The notes: generated by a model not told the origin, from the letters alone. A DNA stretch of 46,833 nucleotides from Bradyrhizobium sp. (GCF_004799445.1 NZ_SSNA01000014.1:1-46833); one strand, 5' to 3'. Counted from the first letter of the stretch, positions 33,689 through 42,683 are shown. Made by a program: numbers and translations.

Positions 33689-35419
33689 ATGACCAAGAAG
33701 CAATGGCTATTGTCGGGCCTGGTCGCGTCCACGTGCCTAATCTCAATCAGTGCCGGCGCCGGCCCGATCGAGAATTACAGCCCGGTGACCGCCGACCGCC
33801 TGAACAATCCCGAACCCGGCAACTGGATGCTCTATCGCCGTACCTATGATGGGCAGGGCTATAGCCCGCTCGATCAAATCAACACCTCCAACGTGAAAAG
33901 CCTGACGCCGGTGTGGACCTTCTCGACCGGTGTTGTTGAGGGGCACGAGGCGCCGCCGATCATCAACAACGGGGTGATGTTCGTGGCAACGCCGATGGGG
34001 CAGGTGATCGCCCTCAACGCCAAGACCGGCGATGAGTACTGGCGATATAAACGCCAGCTTCCCGACGATCTCTTTCAATTGCATCCGACCAGCCGTGGCG
34101 TCGGCTTGTGGCAGGACAAGCTCTATCTGGCCACCACCGACGACCATGTGGTCGCGCTCGATGCCAAAACCGGCAAAGTGGTCTGGGATACCAAGGTTCA
34201 GGACTACAAGAAGGGCCAGTATCTGACCCTGATGCCGCTGGTCGTCGATGGAAAGGTGATCGTCGGCGGCTCCGGCGGTGAATTCGGCGTGCGTGGTTAC
34301 ATCGTCGCGTTCGACGGCAATAGTGGCAAGGAATTGTGGCGGACGTTCACCATCCCGGGTGAGGGTGAGCCGGGTCACGAGACCTGGAGTGGCGACGACT
34401 GGAAATCGGGCGGCGGATCGGCCTGGATGACAGGCAACTACGACGTCGACACCAAGACGATCTATTGGGGCATCGGCAACGCGGCGCCCTGGCCGGGCGC
34501 CACTCACCCCGGCGACAATCTCTACACCAGCTCAGTGCTCGGGCTCGATCCCGACAGCGGCAAGATCAAGGCGTTCCACCAGTACCATCAAAACGATTCC
34601 TGGGATTGGGACGAGGTCGATGCTCCGATGCTGATCGACCTGCAAAGGGAGGGTCGCTCGTTCAAGAGCCTGATCCATCCCGGGCGCGACGCGATCTTCT
34701 GGATACTCGAGCGCCAACCGAACAAGATCAACTATGTAGCCGGCTGGCCCTTTGTTCAGACCGATGTCTGGAAAGGCATCGAGGCCGAGACCGGCAGGCC
34801 GATTGTCGACCCGGATCACAAGCCGGTCGTCGGCAAGCGGGTCGAGTTCTGTCCGTCATTGTGGGGCGGCAAGGATTGGCCGTCGGCGGCGTATAGTCAG
34901 AGGACCCACTTCGTCTACGTTCCGGCCAACGAGAATTTCTGCGGCGGCTTTACCGGCGAGAAGGTGCCGCTGGTTCCCGGTCAGCTCTGGCTCGGGACCA
35001 AGCCCGAAGATATCGGCCTGAAGGCTCGTCCCGGGGCCGATCATTTCGGTGAACTGCAGGCATGGGATCCCGCCACCGGAAAGAAGGTCTGGTCGCATAA
35101 CTTCCCGAAATCGCAGCTGTTTGGCTCGGTGACGGCGACCGCCGGCGATCTCGTGCTGGTGGGGGGGACCAATGACCGCATGTTCCGCGCCTTCGATGCG
35201 AAGACCGGCGAACTGCTTTGGCAGCAAAAGACCAACTCCGGCATCATGGGCATGCCGATCGCCTATGAAGTCGACGGGACGGAATACATCGCCGTCCAGT
35301 CGGGCTGGGGCGTCGACGCGCAGCGCATCCAGGACGCCTTGGCGACCGGCAATAATGTCGGTGTCGAGAATAACGTGCCGCAGGGCGGCGTCGTCTGGGT
35401 GTTCGCCGTCAAGAAGTGA
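33689..35419 (+). CDS. PQQ-dependent alcohol dehydrogenase, lanthanide-type signature, no Cys-Cys pair
   Basis: 576 residues from ATG 33689 (GGGAGG upstream) with a signal peptide ending near residue 25. The eight-bladed propeller is shown by repeated tryptophan-docking motifs such as VVALDAKTGKVVWDTK. Metal and catalytic residues typical of the methanol/ethanol class are visible: E198 (GGEFGVRG), N264 (GIGNAAPW) and D306 with D308 in SWDWDEVD. The second Asp is the mark of lanthanide-using enzymes (XoxF, ExaF type). The vicinal Cys-Cys found in nearly all alcohol-type PQQ enzymes is missing: the equivalent site reads LHPTSRGVG (131-139). No haem domain is present, so it needs an external acceptor. 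It is downstream of a Rieske gene and ends in a strong terminator. Confidence 0.9.
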   Translation: MTKKQWLLSGLVASTCLISISAGAGPIENYSPVTADRLNNPEPGNWMLYRRTYDGQGYSPLDQINTSNVKSLTPVWTFSTGVVEGHEAPPIINNGVMFVATPMGQVIALNAKTGDEYWRYKRQLPDDLFQLHPTSRGVGLWQDKLYLATTDDHVVALDAKTGKVVWDTKVQDYKKGQYLTLMPLVVDGKVIVGGSGGEFGVRGYIVAFDGNSGKELWRTFTIPGEGEPGHETWSGDDWKSGGGSAWMTGNYDVDTKTIYWGIGNAAPWPGATHPGDNLYTSSVLGLDPDSGKIKAFHQYHQNDSWDWDEVDAPMLIDLQREGRSFKSLIHPGRDAIFWILERQPNKINYVAGWPFVQTDVWKGIEAETGRPIVDPDHKPVVGKRVEFCPSLWGGKDWPSAAYSQRTHFVYVPANENFCGGFTGEKVPLVPGQLWLGTKPEDIGLKARPGADHFGELQAWDPATGKKVWSHNFPKSQLFGSVTATAGDLVLVGGTNDRMFRAFDAKTGELLWQQKTNSGIMGMPIAYEVDGTEYIAVQSGWGVDAQRIQDALATGNNVGVENNVPQGGVVWVFAVKK

Positions 35420-35447
35420 TCGGCGGATAGGTAGTTCAAGCTTCGGG

Positions 35448-35479
35448 AAAGGGCGGCGGACCGATGTCCGCCGCCCTTT
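35448..35479. terminator. Strong two-way terminator
   Basis: AAAGGGCGGCGGAC (35448-35461) pairs perfectly with GTCCGCCGCCCTTT (35466-35479) around CGAT, a 14-base-pair stem whose A and T ends serve as the T run in both directions. It separates the PQQ gene from the convergent minus-strand genes. Confidence 0.9.
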
Positions 35480-35507
35480 CCTCTGGTCCGCCGATCGTTC
35501 AGGCGAA

Positions 35508-35771
35508 CTACTTGCCCTTGGTATCGACCTTCTGTTTCTCGTCTTCGTTCATCTTCTTGACGCCGGCGTCCTGGTTGGTCGCGCCGGTGGTCTCGGTCCG
35601 CGTGGCCGCCGGACTGTCGTTGGGCACCGACGATTGCCCCGGCGGCGTTTTCGCGGGTCGCGTGGCCGTGGTGTCGGGCGGCTGACCTGCCTGGGCAGCC
35701 GCTTGCTGGAGGCCTGAAAGAAGCAGGCCCGGGACCAACACCGCCAACGCTGTCACCTTGCTGTGCATCAT
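35508..35771 (-). CDS. Small exported Thr/Pro-rich protein, unknown function
   Basis: 87 residues. The first 27 are a signal peptide (ALAVLVPGLLLSGLQQAAAQA). The rest is short, polar and low-complexity, rich in Thr, Pro, Ala and Lys, ending EDEKQKVDTKGK, so it is probably unfolded. Start may be either of two adjacent ATGs (35771 or 35768). It lies 39 bases downstream of the molybdenum hydroxylase large subunit on the same strand and may be the last gene of that operon. I do not recognise a family. Confidence 0.6.
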   Translation of the reverse strand: MMHSKVTALAVLVPGLLLSGLQQAAAQAGQPPDTTATRPAKTPPGQSSVPNDSPAATRTETTGATNQDAGVKKMNEDEKQKVDTKGK

Positions 35772-35810
35772 GGCTTCCTCGTCAAACCACTTGAACGCGC
35801 AACCCCCCTC

Positions 35811-38129
35811 TCAGGTTTCAAGCTGCTTGCCGATTGGCAACGCCCGGATGCGTTTGCCGGTCGCCGCGAAGATGGCGTTGACCAGCGCTGGAGCAAACGG
35901 CGGCACGCCCGGTTCCCCGACCCCGCTTGGCGGCGTGTCGGCGGCGACGGGAACGATATGCACGTTGGTGATGAGGGGAGCCTCGTCCATCCGGACCACC
36001 GGGAAATTGTCGAAATTGCCCTGTTGCACCTTGCCGTCCTTGAAGGTGATCTCGCCGTATTTGGCGAGACTGAGCCCCATGATCGCGGCGCCCTCGATTT
36101 GCGACTGGATTCGTTCGGGGTTGACGAACGTGCCGCAGTCGATGGCGGTATCGACCCGGGGGATGCTGAGCTTGCCCTTGTCGTCGACGGCTACTTCGAC
36201 GATGGTCGCGATGTAGCTGACGAAGCTGCGATGGACGGCAATCCCGAGGCCGTGTCCCTTCGGTACCGATCGTCCCCAGCCGCCCTTGTCCGCGACGAGC
36301 TCAACGACACGGCGCAGACGCCCGGTATCGATCGGATAGCTATCGAACGGCTCGCCATAGTTCCACGGGTCCTTGACGGAATCGAGCTTGACCAGACGCG
36401 GAGAGCCGATGAGCTCGAGCAGCATGTCCTTTTGGTCGCGATTGGTGGCGTGGGCAAGTTCGCCCACCATGGACTGGACCGCAAAAGCGCGCGGGATGTT
36501 CGACACCGAGCGGAACCAGCCGATGCGGGCATGCGCGGCGGCTTCGGGATTTTCGCATTGAATATTGGCAATCTCGAACGGCATGTCGATGAGCCCCATG
36601 CCGAGTTCGAAGGGAGCCGCGTGCACCGCATTGGCTGCGAAAGTCGAGGCAATGGTCGGCGCGACGCTGCGGTGCCGCCAGGCGATCACCTTGCCGCTCT
36701 TGTCGAGACCGGCCTCGATGCGTTCCACCGAAACCGTGTGCAGGAAGTCGTGGCGAAGGTCATCCTCGCGCGTCCACTGCACCTTCACCGGCGCGCCGAT
36801 CGCCTTTGAAATCAAGGCTGCCTCGAGCGCAAAGTCGCACTTCGATTTGCGCCCGAAACCGCCTCCCAGCAGCGTGACATTGACGGTCACGTTATCCTCG
36901 GGGATTCCCAGGGTTTTTGCGGCGTCTTCCCGTGTTCCGCCGGGACTCTGCACGGGCGCCCAGATCTCGGCCTTGCCGTCCCTGACATTGGCGACCGCGA
37001 CCGGGGTTTCCATGCTCACATGCGCCAAATGCGGCAGGTAGTATTCGCCGACGATCACCTTGTCGGCGCCCTTCAGCGCGCCGTCGACGTCGCCCTCCTT
37101 GCGCACCACCAGGCCCGGCTTGCGCGCGGCTTGCTCGAGTTCGCTCCGATAGGCCACCGAGTCGTACTTGCCGTTGGCTCCGTCGTCCCAGACGATCTTC
37201 AGCGCGTCGCGTCCCTTGATGGCCGCGCCGGTATTGCGCGCGATCACCGCGACGCCGCCGAGCGGCTGGAACTTGGACGGCCACGGCCAACCCTGCACCT
37301 CCATGACCTTCTCGACGCCGGAGACCTTCATCGCATCGGTTGCATCGAACGATACCAGCTTGCCGCCCGTGACGGGCGGCCGCGCGATCACGGCATACTT
37401 CATGCCGGGCAGGCGGGTATCGCTGCCATATTGCGCCGTGCCGACGGTAATATCGCGAAGGTCGACGATGCTGACCTGACCCTTGCCGAGATACCGAAAG
37501 TCCTTCGGGTCCTTTAACTTCAGGCTCCCGATGCTCGGCACCGGTTCCTTGGCGGCATCGGCAGCCAGCTCGCCGAATCCGAGACGGCGGCCGCTGGCGG
37601 AATGAACCACCTCATGGTTTACCGCCTTGACCTCGGTCACCGGCACGCCAAGGCGTTTGGCGGCCGCAGCCTCGAGCATGACGCGTGCCGACGCGCCGAT
37701 CTCGCGCATCGGCATCAGATAGTGCCGTGTGCTACGCGATCCATCGGTATCCTGATTGCCGAATTTGACCTCGTCGCCATGCGCCTGCGCGACCTTGACG
37801 CGCGACCAGTCGGCTTCCATTTCCTCGGCGACAACCAGCGGCAGGCTGGTGCGCACACCCGTTCCCATTTCGGAACGGTGCGCAACGATCGTAACCGTCC
37901 CATCGGATGCGATCGCAACGAAGACGCGCGGGTCGACCACCGTGCCGTGTGGCATCTTTCCGGCACCGGTCTCATAAGCGGCAAAAGCCTGGCGTGAAGT
38001 CACAGGCGCGGCCAGTACCAGGCCGCCGGCGATGCCGAGGCCCGTGAGAACGCTGCGACGGGAGATTTTTTCGATTCCGATGCGGCCCTCGATGCCGCGA
38101 AGTTTATGCGGGCGTGTGATGATGTTCAT
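35811..38129 (-). CDS. Molybdenum hydroxylase large subunit (IorB/aldehyde-oxidase type, Tat signal)
   Basis: 772 residues from ATG 38129. A Tat signal is clear: ISRRSVLTGLGIAGGLVLAA (about residues 25-44). It then shows the MoCo-binding xanthine-dehydrogenase-family plan, with RSEMGTGVRTSLPLVVAEEM, TLLGGGFGRKSKCDFALEAA, and the catalytic Glu739 in GVGEPGVPPFAPA, where Glu attacks with Mo=S. The one-chain two-domain layout matches isoquinoline 1-oxidoreductase and membrane aldehyde dehydrogenase subunits. It starts 2 bases after the 2Fe-2S subunit stop. No FAD subunit is present, so electrons probably go to a cytochrome or quinone in the periplasm. An aldehyde produced by the neighbouring PQQ enzymes is a natural substrate; heterocyclic N-compounds are the alternative. 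Confidence 0.9.
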   Translation of the reverse strand: MNIITRPHKLRGIEGRIGIEKISRRSVLTGLGIAGGLVLAAPVTSRQAFAAYETGAGKMPHGTVVDPRVFVAIASDGTVTIVAHRSEMGTGVRTSLPLVVAEEMEADWSRVKVAQAHGDEVKFGNQDTDGSRSTRHYLMPMREIGASARVMLEAAAAKRLGVPVTEVKAVNHEVVHSASGRRLGFGELAADAAKEPVPSIGSLKLKDPKDFRYLGKGQVSIVDLRDITVGTAQYGSDTRLPGMKYAVIARPPVTGGKLVSFDATDAMKVSGVEKVMEVQGWPWPSKFQPLGGVAVIARNTGAAIKGRDALKIVWDDGANGKYDSVAYRSELEQAARKPGLVVRKEGDVDGALKGADKVIVGEYYLPHLAHVSMETPVAVANVRDGKAEIWAPVQSPGGTREDAAKTLGIPEDNVTVNVTLLGGGFGRKSKCDFALEAALISKAIGAPVKVQWTREDDLRHDFLHTVSVERIEAGLDKSGKVIAWRHRSVAPTIASTFAANAVHAAPFELGMGLIDMPFEIANIQCENPEAAAHARIGWFRSVSNIPRAFAVQSMVGELAHATNRDQKDMLLELIGSPRLVKLDSVKDPWNYGEPFDSYPIDTGRLRRVVELVADKGGWGRSVPKGHGLGIAVHRSFVSYIATIVEVAVDDKGKLSIPRVDTAIDCGTFVNPERIQSQIEGAAIMGLSLAKYGEITFKDGKVQQGNFDNFPVVRMDEAPLITNVHIVPVAADTPPSGVGEPGVPPFAPALVNAIFAATGKRIRALPIGKQLET

Positions 38130-38131
38130 GG

Positions 38132-38584
38132 TCAGACCCCCGTCGAAGCGAGATGGACCGCGTTTTCGATACGCTGATAACAGCCGCAGCGGCAGATATT
38201 GCCCGACATGGCTTCGCGTATCTGATCGTGGGTTGGCTTTGAATTGTCCAAAAGCAGGGCCGCCGCCTGCATGATCTGCCCGGCCTGGCAATAGCCGCAT
38301 TGCGGCACGTTGACCTGGCGCCAGGCTTTCTGAACCGCGTGGTCGCCCGTGGGGTGAAGGCCTTCGATCGTCGTGACCTCGCGGTTGACGACGTCGGAGA
38401 CCGAGGTGATGCAGGACCGCACCGCCTCCTTGTCCACGATGACGGTGCATGAACCACAGAGAGCCTGACCGCAGCCATATTTCGTGCCCGTCAGTCCGAT
38501 TTCGTCACGTAGAAACCAGAGTAATGGAAGGTCCGGGTCGCCGTCCCAGTTTCGTTCCTGGCCGTTGATTTTCAACTTGATCAT
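38132..38584 (-). CDS. 2Fe-2S subunit of the molybdenum hydroxylase (IorA type)
   Basis: 150 residues from ATG 38584 (GAGGATTG upstream). The N-terminal plant-ferredoxin-type cluster has C38, C43 and C46 in GCGQALCGSC and C58. The C-terminal helical cluster has QCGYCQAGQ and ICRCGCY. Two 2Fe-2S clusters pass electrons out of the Mo site. It carries no signal peptide and should ride out of the cell with the Tat signal of its partner. It is the first gene of the operon; the region upstream is 577 bases long. Confidence 0.94.
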   Translation of the reverse strand: MIKLKINGQERNWDGDPDLPLLWFLRDEIGLTGTKYGCGQALCGSCTVIVDKEAVRSCITSVSDVVNREVTTIEGLHPTGDHAVQKAWRQVNVPQCGYCQAGQIMQAAALLLDNSKPTHDQIREAMSGNICRCGCYQRIENAVHLASTGV

Positions 38585-39161
38585 GATCAATCCTCGCTCT
38601 TCATAAGCTGATGATGTTTTCGGCGTGAGCCAGAACATGTTTCCCAAAACCGCTCAACGCCGTTGCTTTTGCTGGCATCCTGTCGCGTAAAACGAGCCTT
38701 GCCGAGAAGCCGCAGATAATCTGTGTCGGCGGTCATTGCCTTTTTCTGAGACGCATTGTTGGCAAATTTATTTGGCGAAAGCTGGGCCCCGTTCGGAACG
38801 CCGTTGGGTTTGGTCAGCCATCCTTACATAGCATTCCCATTGCAATCGACTTGCGTCTCGCGCGCGGCGATTGTGACCGGCCGCAATTGACTGCGGGCGG
38901 TGACTCATGAAGCGCGTGTTGCGGCGCGAAGGCCCACGAGCGCCGCCGTCGAACGGGAGCGCGCAGCGGAGTGGGCAGACCCGCATGGCGGCCATGCATG
39001 CGGCATCAGCCGGGCGTGTGGAAGAAAGCGCAAGCGACGGCGCTCGTGCGCTTTCTCGTTTTTTCCTTGTCAAAGCCAGTCCGATCGGGCCAGATTGAGC
39101 GGTATCGGCGTGGCTTCAAATACGCCGGTCGAAGTCAACAAGAATAATTTGGGGCGGAAAC
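38585..39161. other. 577-base gene-free control region between divergent oxidase operons
   Basis: No convincing protein gene on either strand; the open frames overlap each other and carry no ribosome site. The region must hold the promoters of the molybdenum hydroxylase (minus) and the PQQ dehydrogenase (plus). It also contains a strong plus-strand terminator (39024-39064) that does not follow any gene, which suggests a small RNA between about 38880 and 39064. I cannot define its promoter. Confidence 0.5.
39024..39064 (+). terminator. Orphan intrinsic terminator (possible sRNA end)
   Basis: GAAAGCGCA (39024-39032) pairs with TGCGCTTTC (39047-39055), and inside it AGCG pairs with CGCT (39033-39044). 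The stem is followed by TCGTTTTTT (39056-39064). It has all parts of a rho-independent terminator for plus-strand transcripts but no gene upstream, and it lies 97 bases before the PQQ dehydrogenase start. Confidence 0.75.
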
Positions 39162-40874
39162 ATGAATAAATTTTCGATTGCGTGCGCCGCATTGCTCGGC
39201 GCGACCGGCTTGCTGGCTGGGCCAAGTTTTGCGCAGCAGGAAGTCAAACAGGAGGCCAAGTCGACATCGGGGCAGGCGAAAGTTTCGCCGGTTACTCAAG
39301 CTCAGCTCAATGCAGCCGACAAGAGCACCACCAACTTTCTGCTGACCAATGGCAACTATGCCCAGACGCGCTTTTATCCGGCCAAGCAAATCGACCGCGA
39401 TAACGTCAAGAACCTGCACGTCGCATGGATATTCCAGACCGACGTCAAGGAATCGCTGGAAACCTCGCCGATCGTCGTCGATGGCGTCATGTACGTCACC
39501 ACGTCGTTCAGCCATGTCTATGCGCTCGACGCCAAAACCGGCGTGCAGCTCTGGCACTATAATCACAAGATGGGCCTGGTAACGACCTACTGCTGCGGTC
39601 CGAACAATCGCGGCGTCCAGGTTCTCGGCGACCTCGTCTACCTGGCCACGCTCGATGCCAAGCTGGTGGCGCTGAATGCCAAGACAGGCGATGTCGTCTG
39701 GAAGACCGATATCGCCGATCCCGAGCTCGGTTACAGCGAGACCATGGCTCCGACCGTCATCAAGGACAAGGTTCTGATCGGAACCAATGGCGGCGAATAC
39801 GGCATCCGCGGCTTCGTCAAGGCCTACGATGCGAAGACCGGAAAATTGATCTGGACGTTCAATACGATACCGGAGAATAGCGTCGGCGTCTGGGCGACCA
39901 AGGACGCGACCGGCCGCGACATGCACCGCAATATCCAGGCTGAAAAGGACCAGCTCGCCAAGACCGGCGATCCCTACCAGAAGCTGGGCGGCGGCGTATG
40001 GCAGAATCCGGCGATCGATCTGGCGACCAACCGGATCTATTTCGTGGTCGGCAATCCGTCGCCCGATCTCGACGGTTCGGTTCGGCCAGGCGACAATCTC
40101 TATACGAACTCGCTGGTGTCGCTCGATCTCGATACCGGAAAATATGTCTGCCACCTTCAATACATCGCCCACGACGTGTGGGATCTCGATGCCGTTAGCC
40201 CGACGGTGCTGGTGGACGTCAAGGGCAAGGATGGCAAGACCATCCCCGGCGTGCTTCATGCCGGCAAGACCGGTCACATCTACGTTCATGACCGCAAGGA
40301 TTGCAGCCTGATCCGCTTCTCCGAGGCGATGGTGCCGCAGGAGAACATGTGGGTGCTGCCGACCAAGGAAGGCGCGCGCATGCTGCCGGGCGCCAATGGC
40401 GGCGTCGAATGGTCGCCGATCGCCACCGACCCGGGGCAGGGGCTTGCCTATGCCATCAACCTGCACCAGCCGATGACCTACCAGGTCGAGAACTCGCCGT
40501 ACCCGAACGGCAAGTTGTGGCTTGGTGGCGCCTTCAAGGCGATCCCGGGCGAGGCGCAGGCGGGCAACATCACCGCGGTTGATTACAACACCGGCAAGAT
40601 CAAATGGCAGGTCAAGACGCCGGAGCCGATGATCGGCGGCATTCTCGCCACCGCTGGCGGTCTTGTTTTCACCGGTGAAGGCAACGGCAAGTTCGCGGCC
40701 TACAATTCGTCCAACGGCAAGGAATTGTGGAATTTCCGCGCCGGTGCGGGCGTCAATGCGCCGCCCTCGTCCTACATGGTGGGCGGCAAGCAATACATCG
40801 TGGTCGGCGCGGGCGGCAACACCCAGGTCGACTTTCACCGCGGCAACAACATCATCGCCTTCTCGCTCAACTGA
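39162..40874 (+). CDS. PQQ-dependent alcohol dehydrogenase, lanthanide-type signature, with Cys-Cys pair
   Basis: 570 residues with a signal peptide to about residue 24 (GPSFAQ). It has the methanol/ethanol dehydrogenase propeller. Seen directly: the vicinal C144-C145 in [12 protein letters not shown], which packs on PQQ; E212 in GGEYGIRG; N298 in VVGNPSPD; and D341/D343 in VWDLDAVS, where the second Asp marks lanthanide-dependent enzymes. No haem domain is present. GGGGCGGA precedes the ATG. It oxidises alcohols to aldehydes in the periplasm and passes electrons to a c-type cytochrome, probably the di-haem protein encoded 92 bases downstream. A terminator hairpin lies in between. The exact alcohol is unknown; the sequence does not look like the short-insert XoxF of methanol growth, so a longer alcohol is possible. 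Confidence 0.93.
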   Translation: MNKFSIACAALLGATGLLAGPSFAQQEVKQEAKSTSGQAKVSPVTQAQLNAADKSTTNFLLTNGNYAQTRFYPAKQIDRDNVKNLHVAWIFQTDVKESLETSPIVVDGVMYVTTSFSHVYALDAKTGVQLWHYNHKMGLVTTYCCGPNNRGVQVLGDLVYLATLDAKLVALNAKTGDVVWKTDIADPELGYSETMAPTVIKDKVLIGTNGGEYGIRGFVKAYDAKTGKLIWTFNTIPENSVGVWATKDATGRDMHRNIQAEKDQLAKTGDPYQKLGGGVWQNPAIDLATNRIYFVVGNPSPDLDGSVRPGDNLYTNSLVSLDLDTGKYVCHLQYIAHDVWDLDAVSPTVLVDVKGKDGKTIPGVLHAGKTGHIYVHDRKDCSLIRFSEAMVPQENMWVLPTKEGARMLPGANGGVEWSPIATDPGQGLAYAINLHQPMTYQVENSPYPNGKLWLGGAFKAIPGEAQAGNITAVDYNTGKIKWQVKTPEPMIGGILATAGGLVFTGEGNGKFAAYNSSNGKELWNFRAGAGVNAPPSSYMVGGKQYIVVGAGGNTQVDFHRGNNIIAFSLN

Positions 40875-40900
40875 GCGAACAGGCGATCCTCGAACGATGG

Positions 40901-40930
40901 AGCGGGGCCGCTTGCGGTCCCGCTCTTTTC
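40901..40930 (+). terminator. Intrinsic terminator after the PQQ dehydrogenase gene
   Basis: GAGCGGGGCCGC (40901-40912) pairs with GCGGTCCCGCTC (40915-40926, one G-T pair) around TT, and TTTT follows (40927-40930). It is 26 bases after the stop and 37 bases before the cytochrome gene, so the cytochrome may be made by read-through or its own promoter. Confidence 0.85.
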
Positions 40931-40966
40931 GATTAGTGTCGTCATGCCCTCCACCGGATCGGATCA

Positions 40967-41563
40967 ATGCGCGGGAAATTCAGTTTCGGCGTTTGCGGCA
41001 TCGCTGCCCTCGCTGCCCTATCGATCGCCTGCATCACGCCGCTGCGCGCTCAAAGCGCCCAAAGCATCGAACAAAAGACCCAGGTCTGCGCCGCCTGCCA
41101 CGGCGCGGATGGCAAACCGGCCGACAAGACGATTCCCGTCATTTGGGGACAGCAGGCTGGCTACCTCTATATCCAGCTGCGCGATTTCAAGCGGGGTGAC
41201 CGCAAGAGCGACATCATGCAACCGATCGCTTCATCGATGGAGCGCGACGAGATGCAGGCGATCGCCGAATATCTCGCGCAAAAGCCGTGGCCCGATCTGG
41301 GCCAGCCGCGCGCGTCAAAGGACGTTGCGGACCGCGCTTCGAACGCCAACCGCTCGATTGGCTGCACCGGCTGCCATCTCGATCAGTTTCAGGGCGACGG
41401 AACGATTCCCAGGCTGGCGGGCCAGAGCAGGGAATACCTCACAAAGACCATCGCCGACTTCCGCAGCCGCGCCCGCGGCAACAATCCGGGCATGACGGAT
41501 TTGATGCTCGCCACCGCGCCCGACGACCTTGCGGCGCTGGAGGAATATCTGTCGGGTCTGTAG
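40967..41563 (+). CDS. Di-haem cytochrome c (c4-like)
   Basis: 198 residues. A signal peptide ends near TPLRAQ (about 29). Two haem-binding sites are seen: CAACH (41-45) and CTGCH (133-137). Possible axial Met ligands are in SDIMQPIASSM and GMTDLML. The repeat plan, with GQQAGYLYIQLRDFKRGDRK in the first half and GQSREYLTKTIADFRSRARG in the second, is that of cytochrome c4. It is placed right after a PQQ alcohol dehydrogenase and is the best candidate acceptor for it or for the molybdenum hydroxylase. It would hand electrons to a terminal oxidase. Confidence 0.94.
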   Translation: MRGKFSFGVCGIAALAALSIACITPLRAQSAQSIEQKTQVCAACHGADGKPADKTIPVIWGQQAGYLYIQLRDFKRGDRKSDIMQPIASSMERDEMQAIAEYLAQKPWPDLGQPRASKDVADRASNANRSIGCTGCHLDQFQGDGTIPRLAGQSREYLTKTIADFRSRARGNNPGMTDLMLATAPDDLAALEEYLSGL

Positions 41564-41600
41564 CGGCCCGATGCAGTCCAGCCAAATCAGACCCGTCGTA

Positions 41601-42521
41601 TCAGCGCGGGGTCAGGCGTTCGCGCAGCGAAGACAGCACGGTCAGGTCCGCGGCGCGTTTCCCGGCCTTGTCCTTCAGCTCCGGATCGGCGCCGCGTGCC
41701 AGCAACAGATTGGCGATTTCCGCGTAACCGCCTTCGGCGGCAATCATCAGGGCGGTCCGGCCGCGGTCATCCCTGTCGTCGATAGGCGCGCCATGGTCCA
41801 GGAGAAAGCCGACGACCTCGACCGCTTGCGCTTCCGGGGCGTGTTCATCCGGGCCCGACGCCCACATCAGCAAGGTCAGGTCATTCGGGTAGCGGGCGTT
41901 GATATCGATATTTCGCGCCAGCAACCGCTTCACGATGTCGAGCCGCGCGCCGGCTGCCGCATAGACGATCGGCGGCTTGCCGGTTTCGTCGGGCGCGCAA
42001 TCGTCGGCTCCGTGGGCCAGCAATGCTTCGACGATCACGTCGTTGCCGGCAAAGGCGGCCGCGGCGATCGGGGAGATCCCGCTGCGTCCGGTGAGTTTGA
42101 CGTCGGCTCCGCGCTCGATCAGCCGTTGCGCGATCGAGATATGACTGCCTTCGGCGGCAAAATATAACGCGGTGGCCCCGGCGAGATTGCGGGCATCGAT
42201 CGGTGCGCCGTGCGCCAGCAGAAGATCGACCATCCTGGGATGGCCGGACTTCGCGGCGTGACTAAGCGGTCGGGCACCAAGCCGGTCACGCGCGTCGACC
42301 GACGCGCCCTGGTCGAGCAGTTTCGTCGCCAGGTCGATGCAATTGGCGTCGACCGCGGAAAACAGCGTCAACGACACTTCCATCGCGGTAATCTGCGGTT
42401 TGGCAATCTCAAATCGGCGGGAGAGCCCCTGGCAGCGCTCGGGCTCCGCGGCGCGCGCGGCTGAAGCGGCGACCATCGCGCCGGTGACGACCAGGCACCA
42501 TGCAACGAGATGGCGATACAC
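41601..42521 (-). CDS. Exported ankyrin-repeat protein
   Basis: 306 residues from GTG 42521, chosen because AAAGG precedes it and a signal peptide follows directly (HLVAWCLVVTGAMVAASAAR). ATG-like starts further upstream (42656) would add a hydrophilic stretch before the signal. About seven ankyrin repeats follow, with typical consensus such as GATALYFAAEGSHISIAQRL and GRTALMIAAEGGYAEIANLL. Such repeats bind other proteins; here the target would be in the periplasm. It is convergent with the cytochrome gene. Exported ankyrin proteins next to oxidative enzymes are sometimes linked with protection or assembly, but no function can be assigned here. Confidence 0.85.
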   Translation of the reverse strand: MYRHLVAWCLVVTGAMVAASAARAAEPERCQGLSRRFEIAKPQITAMEVSLTLFSAVDANCIDLATKLLDQGASVDARDRLGARPLSHAAKSGHPRMVDLLLAHGAPIDARNLAGATALYFAAEGSHISIAQRLIERGADVKLTGRSGISPIAAAAFAGNDVIVEALLAHGADDCAPDETGKPPIVYAAAGARLDIVKRLLARNIDINARYPNDLTLLMWASGPDEHAPEAQAVEVVGFLLDHGAPIDDRDDRGRTALMIAAEGGYAEIANLLLARGADPELKDKAGKRAADLTVLSSLRERLTPR

Positions 42522-42683
42522 AGCGGCCTTTCCCGGGGGCAAGTTTGTTTCCTTTGCATGGCGACCGAAACCATCAGGGTGGCACGGCCGCCCGCCGATG
42601 CCAAGAAGCGGCAGGATTTCAGACGGAAAAATGGATTCCGTATCGCGCCACGGCAACGCAGCTCGCCGCCGGTTGAATGCCCG

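Noticed and set aside
39135..40967. A 610-codon open frame on the minus strand opposite the PQQ dehydrogenase
   Set aside because: It mirrors the real gene codon by codon in high-GC DNA, has no domain or ribosome site, and the plus-strand protein has full active-site motifs.
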